From Ichthyophthirius multifiliis (Eukaryota > Ciliophora > Oligohymenophorea > Hymenostomatida): a stretch of 56,196 nucleotides of DNA. Position 1 is the stretch's first letter. Each line of letters begins with the position of its first letter. Positions 25,454-40,373 of the stretch are shown piece by piece. The stretch is taken from the NCBI RefSeq assembly GCF_000220395.1, contig NW_004086190.1:1-56196 (forward strand), written 5' to 3'. The translations under genes and the position numbers were made by a program. The notes under the pieces were generated by a model. The model was not told where the DNA came from and did no database searches. It saw only the letters and a list, made by a program, of their open reading frames with translations.

Positions 25454-27040
25454 TTTATTTATTTTATGAAAAATAAAAATAAAATATTTTCTTTATTAGT
25501 TTTTATTGATTTTTTATTAATCTTATGATTTTATATACATTTTTTAACTTTTTATCATAGATTTTAAATATTTTTTGTTTCTTCTTTTTGTTAAAATACC
25601 TATTATTTAAGAATTTTATTTTAAATATAAATACATATGTATATTTTTATATAATATATTTTCATTTTTATTTGCATATAAAATATTTGCTTTCTGATTT
25701 ACATAAATAAAAAAGTTAATTTTAATTAAATTAAAAAGATAAAATTATTAAAAAAAATATATAAACAATTTAAAATTAAAAATACTTATAATTAATAAAA
25801 AATCTAAGATATCCCTTATCTTTTATTATTAATAATTAAAAACTTTATTTTTTTTTTTATATATTTTTATAATTCTTTATTAATAATTTCTAATATATAA
25901 AATTTATATACATTATCTATTTATACATGCCAAAATAACAAATTTAATATATAAAATTAAAATAATAAAAATTAGAAAAATTATATAAAAATCTTTTAAA
26001 AAATACTTAATAAAAGATATATTAAAAAAATCTATTATAATAGATAAAAAAGTATTATAATAAAAAAAAATCTTGTAAAAATAGTAAAAAGATATAAATC
26101 ATTAAAAACTTCAAATTTTCTTAATTTTTCTAACTTTAAATAAAATTACATTTAAATATGATTTAAAGTATAAGATTTAAAAAAGCATATTTACCTAGCT
26201 ATTATAAACTTTGAATAAATAAATCGTTAATTTTTAAAAATTATATTAATATATATAACTTTAATTTTAGTTTATATGATTGTCAATCTATAATTATAAT
26301 TTTTATTCATTATTTATTAAAAAAATATAAAAAAACTATATATATAAACTTATTTTAAATTATTAATATAAATAATTAATAAAAAATAAAGAATTACAAA
26401 TTTATGAAATTCATTATATTTAAAATTATAAAAGTAATTAATATTATATAAAAATATAAAATAAAATTAATTTAATAATTAAAAAATATATTAATTTGTT
26501 ATCAAATATTGCACAAAAAAATGATTTTCTTTTTTAATGAAAAAATATATTATTGTATAAATATTGATATACATAAAAAACTGCATAAGTTATATTTATT
26601 AAAAAACTTGTAAAATATATATATTTTTATATTATTTTTTTTGAATAAAATAAATAAATGATAAAGTACACTTTATTTATAAAAATAAAAAAAACTATTA
26701 AAATTTAATATTTATTATTTATATTAAGAGATTAAAAATAAAAAAACAATCATATGAAAAAATATTAAAAAAAAAAATATTATAAAGTAAAATGAAAAGA
26801 AAAATAAAAATATAATAGCATTAATTACAAGACTTTAAAAATATTAAATAAAATAATTTAAAAAAAAAAAAAAATATAGAAAAAAAAAAAATATTACAAA
26901 TAAATTATAAAAATAATATAAAAAAATAAAAAAAAATTTATTAAGTAAAAAAATAAAAAGATAATATGCTATATATAAAATGTATAAAAAATAATTTAAA
27001 TACAGATAAATATATATAGTATTTAAATATTTATATAGAT

Positions 27041-27085
<45 letters not shown>

Positions 27086-27661
27086 TTCATATTTTATTTT
27101 AAATCTAAAATATAATTATATTTTTTTTTAAATTATTACATATTTAATTTATTTTGAATATATATATTAAATAATTTGTTATTAATTCAATAATAATTAC
27201 TTTCTTATATTTATAAAACTTTATTCAAATATAAAATTTTGAACTTATATATATTAAATTTTTAAATCATATTTTAAGTGCATTACTTTAATATTTTATT
27301 AGTTATAATTTAACTTATCTATTTTAAACTATATAATAATTAATATCACTTATTTTTATAAAAATTATATATTTAAGTTAAATATTAATTTATAAAATAA
27401 ATTTTATTTTTTTTATAATAAATTAAGTTAGACTTTATAAATCTAATAAAATATTTAATTTATTAATAACTTAAATTTTATATAGTTATGTATTTAATTA
27501 TAAATTAAAAAAAAAGAATAAAAAAAAAGAAAGCTAAAAAAAATTTTCAAAAATTAAAATATTAATATTAAATATATACAAAAATATTTATATTTTTTTA
27601 TTTTTTTTGATAAAAAAAAAAACAAAAATTTAAGAAAATCAAAATTTCAAATAAACAAAAA
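25454..27661. other. AT-rich spacer, partly duplicated
   Basis: The left 750 bp are a diverged copy of the region downstream of copy A. The rest is A/T-only with an (AT)n tract at about 27046-27080. No gene was seen. Confidence 0.6.
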
Positions 27662-28089
27662 ATGTCATCAGTTCCTTTAAAAAATTTAGACAAAACAACT
27701 AAATCTCATTTAGCTGCCACATATGCTGCACTTATCCTCCACGATGAAGGATTAAATATAAACGGATAAAAAATATTAGATTTAGTCAATGCTGCCGGCG
27801 TTAAAGACTTCGAAAAATTCTATGCTAAATTATATGCAAGCAATCTTAATAATACCATTATTGAATAAGCCATTGCTACAGGTGGTTAAGGAGCAGCTAG
27901 TACCCCAGTTTCCACTTCTGCTGTTTAAGCACCAAACGAAGCTAAAAAAGAAGATAAGAAACCCGGTATTTTTTTTATTTTTTTTATATTTAAAATTTAA
28001 TATATTTTATTTTATTTTTAGAACCTAAAAAGGAAGAACCTAAAAAAGAAGAAGAAGAAGATTACGATATGGGAGATCTTTTTGGTTGA
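27662..28089 (+). CDS. RPLP1: 60S acidic ribosomal protein P1
   Basis: Two exons, 27662-27965 and 28022-28089, with a 56-nt intron inside a Glu codon; 123 aa, close to the usual 105-115. The N-terminal helical dimerisation domain is clear (HLAATYAALILHDEGLNING, ILDLVNAAGVKDFEKFYAKL), with a Gly/Ala hinge and a Lys/Glu-rich linker. The C-terminus reads EEEEDYDMGDLFG rather than the common DDDMGFGLFD, a variant ending for the stalk peptide that binds elongation factors. P1 pairs with P2 on P0 to form the ribosomal stalk. Codons are markedly richer in C and G than neighbouring genes, as expected for a highly expressed ciliate gene. Confidence 0.95.
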
Positions 28090-28446
28090 TTTTTAATATT
28101 TCGTTTAAATCTTTTTTTTATTAGAGCATTTTTTTTATAAAATGTAAAAAAATAATTAAAATAAAGGGGATTTATTAATAGATAATATTTTTTTAAAAGA
28201 AGCTTTATTTATTTATTTTTTTATGTCTGTAGTTAAAAATAAGTATTTATTTAAATTATTCAATTTTAAATAATAATTTATCATTTTTCATATATATATA
28301 TATTTTCTTTCAATATATAGTTTATGTTAATTTTTTTTTTTTAAAAAAAAAAAAACTTCAGACAAAAATACTTTATCATCTTATTTAATTATTTATTTAA
28401 AATATTTATAATTTTATTTTTTAACATATAAAAAATTAGAAATAAT

Positions 28447-29135
28447 ATGAATATTAATTTAGCGTTATTTGTAGCAGAACCATTTTATTAATATTTTTAT
28501 TATTTAGGAAATATACTAATGTTTTATTTAAATAAAAATATATAAACATAATAACTAAAAAGTAAAAATTAATATTATCTCCTGTAATTAAAATACTTTA
28601 AAGTAATAAATAATTATTTATTACTTACTCATAATATATATAGGATTAATTACAAAAGTAGTTTATGAATATACAACAAGTACATATCCCAATATCAATT
28701 TGTAAATTTAAATAGAGGGAAAAGATAAAAATTTAAAAAGTAAAAAGTAAACATTAGTATAAAAGAAGTATTTTTTATTAAATATAAAAATAATAATAAT
28801 GATTAAAAAAAAAAAAACTTTATAAAGCAAATTTCAAACTGAATAAGATTGAATTTTGTTTAAATAAAAAACGAGAGAAAAAATAAAAAATAATAAATTT
28901 ATAAAATAAAGCCTAAGTTTATAAAATAACGAGTTTATTTCATTTTAACAATTAAAAACAAAAAAATATTATCTTAAAGTAAATAAATAAAATATGTAAT
29001 TTGATAGAAGTTTATAAAAATTTATTTTATTAAATAAATTAAACTGTAATTCGATTTCATTTAACTGAGTCTAGAAATTAGTGTTTTTATTAAAAAATAA
29101 AATAATTTATTTAAAATTTTATTTTTGTTAAATAG

Positions 29136-29193
<58 letters not shown>

Positions 29194-29510
29194 AAATTTA
29201 TAAATGCTGTATTATTTTTCGAGTCTGATAATGTATTTAAATGAAAGATTTTCCTAAAGCTTTTCCTTCTAAAGAAGGTCTTTAATTAATTAAAATCCAC
29301 CATATTTAATACGAAAATATTATAAGGTCTATTTCTTAAAATAAACTTAAAGAATATTAAACAATGTAGAATTTAATAAAATTAATAAATACTAGTGAAG
29401 GCTAATTTATGACAATATAAATAAATAAAATTTATTATAATTAAGTAAACTGGCGATTAAAAGAAAAAATAGATACTGAATTAGTTATATAACTTAAATT
29501 ACAGATAAAA
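28447..29510 (+). CDS. coding-like region, unknown protein, model incomplete
   Basis: Several blocks with coding-like amino acids follow each other on the plus strand but in different frames: MNINLALFVAEPFYQY (28447), LSPVIKILQSNKQLFITYSQ, NLIEVYKNLFYQINQTVIRF (about 29000), NAVLFFESDNVFK, then MKDFPKAFPSKEGLQLIKIH (29239) to about 29510. A GT...AG intron is likely around the (AT)n tract 29142-29191. One base added in the AAA at 29236 would join the last two blocks. I recognise no family. It may be a live gene with introns and homopolymer errors, or a decayed one; the 3' end is not resolved. Confidence 0.35.
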
Positions 29511-30257
29511 ATATATATATTTTTTTATTATTATATAGTTTGTTTTTATTCTATAGATTATATTTTTTAAAAATCTAATATTCTTTTTTATAAAAAAAAT
29601 ATAAAAGGTTTTATATAAATTAAGTTAATTAATACTTATTTTTTAAAATTATATATATTATTATTCATGCTTTTAAAAATTAATAGTATCAAATATTTTA
29701 ATAGTTAATTTTAAAAAAATAAATTATAATTAGTTTTTTAAATTTAAGAAATATATTTTATTAAATTTATATAAAATATATAAATATCTTTAAATTAAAT
29801 ATATATTATAGCTTTTTATTAATTTTTATAATAAATGAGTAAGATATAGTATAATTCAAATTTTGTTATTATTTTTATATATTTTTCTTAAAAAAATGAT
29901 TAAATATCTATTTTTATTCTAATTTTAAAAAATATTTATTTATCATTAATACAATAAAAAAAATTCAGAAAGTCATAAAAAAAGTAAAAAATTTAAATAA
30001 ACTATAAAAAAAATAATAATTATATGTATATATATGTATATAAATATGATTATATATATATATATATAATTATATATTTATTTATATATATATTTATATA
30101 TTTATATATATTTTTGTTTATATATATAAATAAATCTATATTTTATTTTTAAATTTTCAACACCAAAATAAATAAATATAAAAATATAAAACAATAAAAA
30201 TCTAAATAAATAAAAATAAAAGATAAATATATAAAAAAAATATTAAATATCAAAAAA
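29511..30257. other. AT-rich spacer
   Basis: A/T-only sequence with AT repeats at 30030-30070. A TGA-free frame continues through it, but only because G is nearly absent. Confidence 0.6.
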
Positions 30258-31167
30258 ATGTCAGATTTATTTTTTGAGTAAATAAATTTTTTGGATTCTC
30301 ATTTAGTTTTAAATATTTGTAAGTATTACGAAGAAAAAAATAGTTCGATGAACAATTTCTTATAAAAGAAAAAATAGCAGCTTTGTTAAAAACAAGAATG
30401 TATGATTAATTATTGGAAGAATCATAAAAACTATAAGAAAAAAAATTCACTAATCTAACTAAATGTAATAAAAAACAATATTGAATATAATTAATAAATA
30501 TATATAAAATAAAATAAAATATTTATTTTATATATATATATATATATATACTAATATTTATTAATTTTATATATAGAGGTTGAATAATTAAAAAAATTAA
30601 CTGCTGAATAAGCTTCGTTAAATGAAAAATGTTAATAATTTTTAGAAAAATTAGAATCTAAATATACCGAATTGGAAAAAGATAAATTTTCAAGAGCATC
30701 AATTTAAAAATTATGTGGAGAAACAGTAATATATATTAATTAATAAAATAAATTTATATATATATATTCATATAAAAAAAATAGAAATATGAAAACATTC
30801 AAAAATTAACTTAATATGCCCATATTATGTATGAAGCAGGATAATACGAATCCTCCTTAAGAATAATAAATTGCTTATAAAATTTAGTTAATGATGATAA
30901 TATAGCCTAATTAAATATTTATTGGGGAAAATTAAGTGCTGAATTAATTTTGGGAAAATTCGACGAATCTAAAGATACAATTTAAAATATACGAGTTAAA
31001 ATCGAAGATAATGTAATTTATTATTTATATCAAATAATAAAACTACATAAAAATTAAAATAAAAATAAAAGTTTATGTATGATAGTAATTATCATTTCTA
31101 AATTTATAATAGAGTTTATTTACTATATCATGCTTTATATGCATATTTTTAACCAAAATCAAATGAA

Positions 31168-31217
<50 letters not shown>

Positions 31218-31625
31218 TTATAAAAGGATTTCGAAGCATTTTATTAATTATCTAATAGTTAAAATTTCTTAGCATCCATATAAATGGTAAGTTCTAATAT
31301 GATAAGATATATAATTTGTGCTTTATTATTATCTAGAAATGCTGAAAATAATTTAAGTTATTTCTTATCTTAAGTTCAAAAAGAAATATTTGATTATAAA
31401 GATGATTTAGTAAAATTCACAAGATTACTCTTAGTAGATTTTTAATTCAAATAAGCTGAAGAAGTTTTAAAAACATTAGAATAAACAATTAATAATGATT
31501 ATTTTTTATCTTTCCATAAAAACTAAATTGTTATTGCTGCTTAACATTTATTTTTTAAAACATATTGTAGAATATTTGATATAGTAGAAATTAAGTAATA
31601 TTAATATTTTTTTTTTTAAAAAAAT

Positions 31626-31681
<56 letters not shown>

Positions 31682-31956
31682 AAGGATGGTTAGCTCATTT
31701 TTAAATTGTAGTATTGAAGATGCTGAAATGTGGATTGTTAATTTTATTAGAAATTCTTCTATTTAAGCTAAAATCGATTCTGAAACTGGAGTTGTTAGTA
31801 TTAAAAAAAATAAAGTATTTTTGAAGAAGGAGTAAATATATTTATTTTTATTTATTTTAATTTTATTTATATAAGGCATTATTTAAATTAAAAGAAATTA
31901 TTCCTTAAACTTCTTTACTACAAAATAATTTAAAAAGATTAATTACTTAGAAATGA
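30258..31956 (+). CDS. EIF3E: eukaryotic translation initiation factor 3 subunit E (frame broken twice)
   Basis: Seven exons: 30258-30464, 30577-30725, 30785-31012, 31072-31170, 31227-31594, 31685-31831, 31876-31956; introns 112, 59, 59, 56, 90 and 44 nt. About 426 aa, near the family length of 440. The N-terminus matches eIF3e (FLDSHLVLN), the middle gives YAHIMYEAGQYESSLRIINC and IYWGKLSAELILGKFDES, and the PCI domain ends with EDAEMWIVNFIRNSSIQAKI, aligning with the [20 protein letters not shown] block. The frame breaks at the A7 run 30334-30340 and the A8 run 31803-31810; one added base at each site restores both frame and splice phases. eIF3e is a scaffold subunit of the 43S preinitiation complex. 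Confidence 0.9.
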
Positions 31957-32340
31957 TTTTGCTTGTTTTTGTTTTTGTTTTGTTTTTTTATTAAAGAATA
32001 ATTACAATTTAAATAAAAATAAAGGCATATAAATATATATTTTTATAAAAATTTAATATTCTTTTAATAGTGTATTTAAAATATAAATTTTTAATTATAT
32101 TTTTTTTTCTTTTATTTCCATATAAAAATTTTAATATATACACAAACGAAATTACATTTTTTTTTAAGATATAAAAAATTTAATTAAAAAAAAAAAACAA
32201 CAACAAAAACATAATTTATTTATTTTTTATTAAAAAAAATATATATATTAAAAATAGTAAAAATACAGTATTTTAAAAATAATCTAATAAAAATTTTATT
32301 TAAAAATAAAATTAAATGATATAAATTTATTTAATATTAT
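31957..32340. other. convergent 3' spacer between eIF3e and SF3b subunit 5
   Basis: A/T-rich sequence between two genes that end towards each other. It holds poly-T and poly-A runs that could serve 3' ends; no further gene. Confidence 0.6.
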
Positions 32341-32607
32341 TCATAATTCGCCTTTTTTACGGGCAGGAGGAGGCGGTCCACAAGGTTGAATCATTTTATT
32401 TAAAAACCTATTTTTTAATCTCATAGTAGATTCATTTTCTGCTATTGCAAAATATTAAAGTCTAGAATGATGCCCAATATGTGATGCTAACGAATCCCTT
32501 TATATATTTGTTCCCCATTCCCATTTAGTAGTTTCTTATGTACCTGTTCCTACATATTTTAAATGCAAATGCTCAATTTAGCTTTAAAAATTAAATTTAT
32601 CATTCAT
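32341..32607 (-). CDS. SF3B5: splicing factor 3B subunit 5 (SF3b10)
   Basis: Intact single exon of 88 aa, essentially the family length (86 in animals). Conserved blocks in order: QIEHLHLKYVGTG, TTKWEWGTNIQRDS, SHIGHHSRLQYFAIAENES, and MIQPCGPPPPARKK. SF3b10 is a small subunit of the U2 snRNP SF3b complex and helps hold the branch-site recognition core together, consistent with the many introns in this genome. The ATG at 32607 is followed two codons later by a second in another frame; the first gives the conserved N-terminus. Unlike most neighbours it shows no intron and no frame problem. Confidence 0.95.
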
Positions 32608-33949
32608 TTTTTTATATAAATATATCTTTTTGTTTTTGATTTTTTTTTTTTTTTTAATTATTTGTTTCTATTATTTTTTGTTTTTAATTAAAAATAAATA
32701 AATATATAATTACATCTATAAATTCAAATTAGAGAAATAAATTAAAAACTTTAATTTAATAGTAAAAGTTTTTAATTTATAATAAGTATTAATAAATAGA
32801 AATAAATATATATATATATATTTATATATATATATATATATATTTATATATTTTATATATTTTAATATTATTTTTTTATCTTCTTTTATTAAATTATTTA
32901 ATTTAAATATATTATTTTTAAATTATATTAATATATGTTTTTTTGAAAAATATTTATATAATCTAAGTTTTTTTATTTTTTAAAAAATATATATATATAT
33001 TTAAATATATTACTTATATAATTATATAAAAATATTACTATTGTGAATATATTTTATATATTAAATTCTTTTAATTTAATTTATTTAATATTAACTAATT
33101 TTTTTTATTTTATTATGGTTTATAATTATATTATTTTTTTTTTTAATATATTGATTTTATATTTTTTTTTATATTATTATTTTGATTAATTTATATTTTC
33201 TTAAATAAAATAATAAAAAAAATGTTTTATATTGTTTCTATTTTGATTTTATTGATCATTTATATTTTATTTTATAAATTAATTTCTTATAAAATATAAT
33301 TTTTAATTAATATTTCTTAATATTTTTTTAATATTTTTGATTCTAACTATTTTAAAACTGTTTTTTTGTTTTTTTAATAAAATTCAATTTAAACTCTTTT
33401 TTTTTTTTATCCTTTTTATAATTTATAGTTTAATTATCTTTATTTATATGTTTTATATATTTTTATTTTAAATTTTTACATTTTTTGTTTTATTATTTTA
33501 TTATATTATTTACTAAAAATAAAATTATCTTAAAAAATACTTTTCAAGTTTTTTACAATAAAAATTTCAGAATAGTTCTTTAATCATTGCATTTTTAAAA
33601 TTTTATAACGAATTTAACCTAAAAATTATAAAAATTTAATACTAAAAAGTTAATTTAAGAATAGTTTTGTTTATTTTTATATATACATTATATTATTAAT
33701 AATTTTTTTATTTGAAATCTATAAATGAAAAAAATTCATTCATGTTTTGAAATTATAATATATATATTTATATAATTTATAAAACATATTCGAAAATATT
33801 TTGTAAAAGACACAAATTCATGTATTTTATAATTAATTATAATGTATGTATGTAACATATATTTAAAGATAAAAAACATAATACAGAACAATAAAATAAA
33901 AAAAATCATTTATATATATTTATATAACAAAATATATAGAATTTACAAT
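32608..33949. other. AT-rich spacer
   Basis: A/T-only with (AT)n at 32805-32870. Nothing coding-like on either strand. Confidence 0.6.
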
Positions 33950-34400
33950 AAGGGAACAGGTAGAAGTAGAACTATCAGTCAGAAAAGAATTGTATCTATA
34001 ATATAAATGATATAATTATCAATAAATTAAGTAAAAATTTATAGAATATGTGAAATGAAAAGGTTTAAACTAAACCGAATTAAAATTAGCAAAGAAAATA
34101 ATGGAGTGGGGGGGGATAAATATTAGATAGATAAAAATGTAAATCAAAAATATAAAAATATAGTATACATTAAATAAATTAATGCATCAAGTTGAGGAAG
34201 AATTAAAAATTAACTATAATATATATGCCAAAAGAAATAGTAAGTAAAAATTAATATCAGAAATAATTAATTACAAAGGATAAAAATAAAACCAAATGTA
34301 AAAACTTTATTACAGGTATGTCTAACTGATATCATAGAAAAAATGAAGTATAATAAATATGCTGAGACATCAGGAAATACATAAAACTACTTATCCTTTT
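33950..34400 (+). pseudogene. decayed coding-like island, unknown origin
   Basis: A short island with noticeably more G than its flanks, including a G8 run near 34107. One plus-strand frame reads EQVEVELSVRKELYLQYK, TGA, YNYQQIKQKFIEYVK, TGA, then KGLNQTELKLAKKIMEWGG and LMHQVEEELKINYNIYAKRN. Two in-frame TGAs interrupt a helical, HTH-like text. Alternatively short introns (GTATCT...AAG, GTAAAA...TAG) remove them. I cannot assign a family; a remnant of a mobile element or a fragment of a host gene are both possible. The region lies in the 3' flank of the ankyrin kinase gene. Confidence 0.35.
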
Positions 34401-34594
34401 TTTATATTTTTTAACAAATTATAAAGTAAATTTATAGAAATAAAAATAAAAATATTTAGAAAAAAATATAATAATATAAAAATATATAATAAAAAATTTA
34501 TAAAATGAAAAAAATAAAATATATTTATTTTTTTATAAGAAAAATATTATAATTAAATTATTCATAAATAAATAATATAAATTAAATATAATAC

Positions 34595-36920
<2,326 letters not shown>

Positions 36921-37308
36921 AAAAGTGAAATATAAAACTAATTACTAGATGATTAAAAAAAAAAATTCTTATTTAAAATATGTATGTATATATATTTTTA
37001 TTATAAAAATAAATTAAATTTAATATGAATAAATAAATTTAAAATAAAAACGAAAAAAAAATATATAAATATATAAATAATAATAAATAATATATATTCA
37101 ATAAATATATAATTTTTTTTCTTTTTTATATATAATATATAAAAATTATATATTTTATATTTATAATTTTTTTTTATTTAATTATTTTAATTTATATAAA
37201 ATTTTAATTATATATATATATATACTAATTATCATATTTTTTAATTATATATAAAAAAAATATTTTATAATAATATAGAATTCTAATATTTTGTACAAAG
37301 TAAATAAT

Positions 37309-38191
37309 TCAGTATATTTATTTATAAACTAAATTACTTTGGAATTCTTGTTAAGATAATATATTAGTTTTAAAAATTTAATTTGAACTATTTTTACAAT
37401 TATTAATATCTAAATATGATATAAATTTCTAAATTTATTATTTTTTGCATGATTATTCATCATTACTTCTTTATTTTAAAAAAGAAATAGTATCTTAAAT
37501 ATCTTTATTAGTTTAAATATTAAGTTATTATTATTCTTAAATTTTAATAGATATATTAGAAGCTTCATCTTCTTCAATAATTTCATTAATTATATCATTT
37601 TATTAAAAATATTTCTATTAAATGTTATTAAATATTATTTATTAATCGATAGTTTTTACATAAGAATTAAATATATCTGATTATTTCAGTATTTAATTTT
37701 ATAACTAAATAAATAAAAATATATATTATAATTACATTTTAAATTTATACTCTTAATTATGAAAATTTAAGTTTTTGTTCTTAAATAATACACTAAATCT
37801 TTATTAAAATAAAACATAAAAAATAAATATATAAAAATATAATTATATAAATATATATATATATATATATTTTTAATTTTTTATATTATTAATTTATATT
37901 CAAACTTATTTTTTAAAATTATATTTTTTTTTTTTTATTAGTTTTTACATTTTTTTATGTTTAAGCTTTCGAAATTTCTTCAATTATAATTATATATTAT
38001 GAATAATTTATATTTTCTTGTTTTTTTTACTAATTTAAATTTTTAATATTTGATAGTATATCTTTGAATTAATTAAATGATTTTTCAACTTTAGAAGCAA
38101 ATATATATCCTATTAAAAAACAACTAAAACTATTTATTTTATTTTGACTTTTTAATTCTTCTTGTATTTCTACTAATAATGTTGCTTCCAT
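37309..38191 (-). CDS. unknown Gln-rich helical protein, 233 aa
   Basis: Three exons: 37949-38191, 37736-37798, 37309-37704, with introns of 150 and only 31 nt; the phases agree. It begins MEATLLVEIQEELKSQNKIN, followed by one moderately hydrophobic stretch (FSCFLIGYIFASKVEK). The remainder is charged, Gln/Asn-rich and probably coiled (IQEQQQLNIQTNKDIQDTIS). No domain is recognised. It lies head to tail, on the same strand, with the ankyrin kinase gene about 390 bp downstream. The 150-nt intron is 3n but contains TGA in the continuing frame. Confidence 0.6.
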
Positions 38192-38834
38192 TTTTTTTTT
38201 TTTTAATATTATATTTATTAATTTTTTTTTTTAAAATTTACACATAAAAAAATTGAAATAGATTTTTAATAATTATTTTACGTCCATATTAATAAATATT
38301 TTATTAAGGTTTTAACAAATTATTAAATATTTTAATTTATTTATTTACTAATTTTTAAAAAAAAAAAAATTAATTTTTTTGAATATTAATTTTTTACCAT
38401 TTTAATTTAAATTATCTTTTTACTTTAAAAAAAAAAAAAAAAACATAATTATTATTTTTTTCAATAAAATATATTAAAATATTAATTCTTTAAAATATAC
38501 TATCTTTTTTTTTATATAAACAATATAAATATTATTTAATAAGTTTGTTAAGTTATTTTATATAAGAAATCATCAATATATTTTTATTTAATATTATGTA
38601 CTAGAATTATAAAACTAAAAATAATAATTTTTAAACAAGCAAACTTGATTATTTATTTATATTGTTAATATTTTATTATATTTTATTTAAAAAAAAAAAA
38701 AACTATATTATATAAATCAAATAATAATTAAATAAAAATAACTGAGATAAAAAATTAAATAATTTTTAAATATTAATTCCTTATTTATATTTTTTATTTA
38801 AAAAATAATAATATTAACTAATAAAATAAAAAAA
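38192..38834. other. divergent AT-rich spacer
   Basis: Separates the start of the minus-strand gene at 38191 from the start of the kelch gene at 38835 and must hold both promoters. A/T runs only; no recognisable element. Confidence 0.6.
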
Positions 38835-40373
38835 ATGGAATAAAACAGTTAAGACCAAAACGAATATTACGAAAACGAAGACCAATATGAAGAAGTAGAA
38901 GGAGAAGGAGAAGGAGAAGAAGAAGGAGAAGAAGATGGCGACGACCAATACGAATATCAAGAAGAAGGTGAAGGAGAAAAAAATTATAATAATGACCAAC
39001 AATAAGAATACGATTAAGAAGAAGATGAAATATATGATTAAAACGACTAATAATACAATAATAATAGTATCCAAAACAACCAAAATCAAGATATTCAAAA
39101 CTATTCCGAAAACAATAATTATTAACGTCTAGAAGAAGATTAATTAAAATTAAATAATACATAAAGTGAAAAATAAAGCCAATCAGATAAATATTTTTAT
39201 GACTAAGAATATGAACCTAGAAAATGGTAATGGGCAACCCCTTTAATTGAAGGAGTTCCTCCGTGTCCAAGAGGTGGACATAGTGCAACCCTTTCAGGCG
39301 CAACAATAGTTATTTTTGGAGTAATATTTTTTTTTTAAAAATAATATATATATATATTTAAATATAGGGACATTATTATGCAGGAAAAGCAAAAGGTTAT
39401 GTATATTTAAACGATACATATATATTAGATGTAAATTCTAATAGATGGAATGTAAAAATAAATAAATATACATATAATGTGTATAAAAATAATAATATAG
39501 AAGCCTAAAATATCCGGTACACCTCCAGCTTCTCGTTATAATCATTCAGCAATCCTCGCCGGTTCTCGAATTATAATATTTGGAGGGAAAGGTTAAAAAG
39601 GTAAAGTTTTTCGTGACCTCCATGCTCTAGATCCCGTAACAGCGACCTGGTATTAAGGTCCCGAAGGTAGTGGTTCACCTTCTGCTAGATTCGCTCATTC
39701 TGCAAATTTAGTCGGAGGTTCAAAAATGCTTATTTTCGGAGGATGGAATGGCAATGAATTTTTCAATGATTTATATTTATTAGACTTGGAAGTTATGGCC
39801 TGGACTTAGCCGTCTTCTTCTGGTCCTGCGCCATCCCCAAGACAGGGCCATACTGCAATTTAAGTTGGGAATAATTTAATTATATAAGGAGGCTTTTGTT
39901 TTGATGATGAAAAATAAAAAAAATGTGGGTTTAAATAAGGTACTTAATTACGCTCCTGCTTTTTGAATGACTTAAGGATACTAGACACCGATAATTTTAT
40001 CTGGTCGAGACTTAGAGTTAGCGGAACACCGCCAACTCCAAGATATGGACATGCCTCGAATATTTCAGGACCTGATATTATCTTTTTTGGAGGTTGGTCG
40101 TATAATTCAGGAGCTAGAGGAGAGTAAAATTTCATTCCGTAAGCTGATATTGATTATTTCTTGGTGCTTAATACAGAAACTATGTGCTGGGAAAAAGGAA
40201 GATTTGAAGGTATTCCGCCACTTAATAGATATGGACATACTGCTAGTTCTATCGGACCTCATATTTTGATATTTGGGGGATGGGAGTTCAATAGAGCAAC
40301 AAATGAGGTTGTCGTTTTAAGAGATATGGGAAATGGATAATAGTAATAATAATAAACAGGTAAGAGTAAATGA
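38835..40373 (+). CDS. kelch-repeat protein with acidic N-terminus
   Basis: Three exons: 38835-39320, 39368-39451, 39501-40373; introns 47 and 49 nt; 480 aa. Residues 1-125 are extremely acidic and Gln/Asn-rich, starting with Glu/Gly repeats coded by GAA GGA runs. Then follow kelch blades with the typical R-x-GH...(I/L)(I/F)FGG pattern: PRGGHSATLSGATIVIFGG, SRYNHSAILAGSRIIIFGG, ARFAHSANLVGGSKMLIFGG, PRQGHTAIQVGNNLIIQGG, PRYGHASNISGPDIIFFGG, NRYGHTASSIGPHILIFGG. Six blades fit one beta-propeller, a protein-interaction platform. Partner and process are unknown. Codon use is relatively rich in C and G, suggesting good expression. The last codons before TGA (GGT AAG) resemble a donor site, so a further exon cannot be excluded. 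Confidence 0.85.

Noticed and set aside
31313-31336. A possible intron with GTAAGT donor within eIF3e exon 5 (from about 31290)
   Set aside because: Reading through gives MVSSNMIRYIICALLLSR, which aligns with the eIF3e segment at that position; splicing would delete conserved residues.
38814-39162. Antisense ORFs rich in Leu/Ile/Phe opposite the kelch gene
   Set aside because: They are the mirror of the acidic GAA/GAG-rich N-terminal region of the kelch protein and have no independent support.
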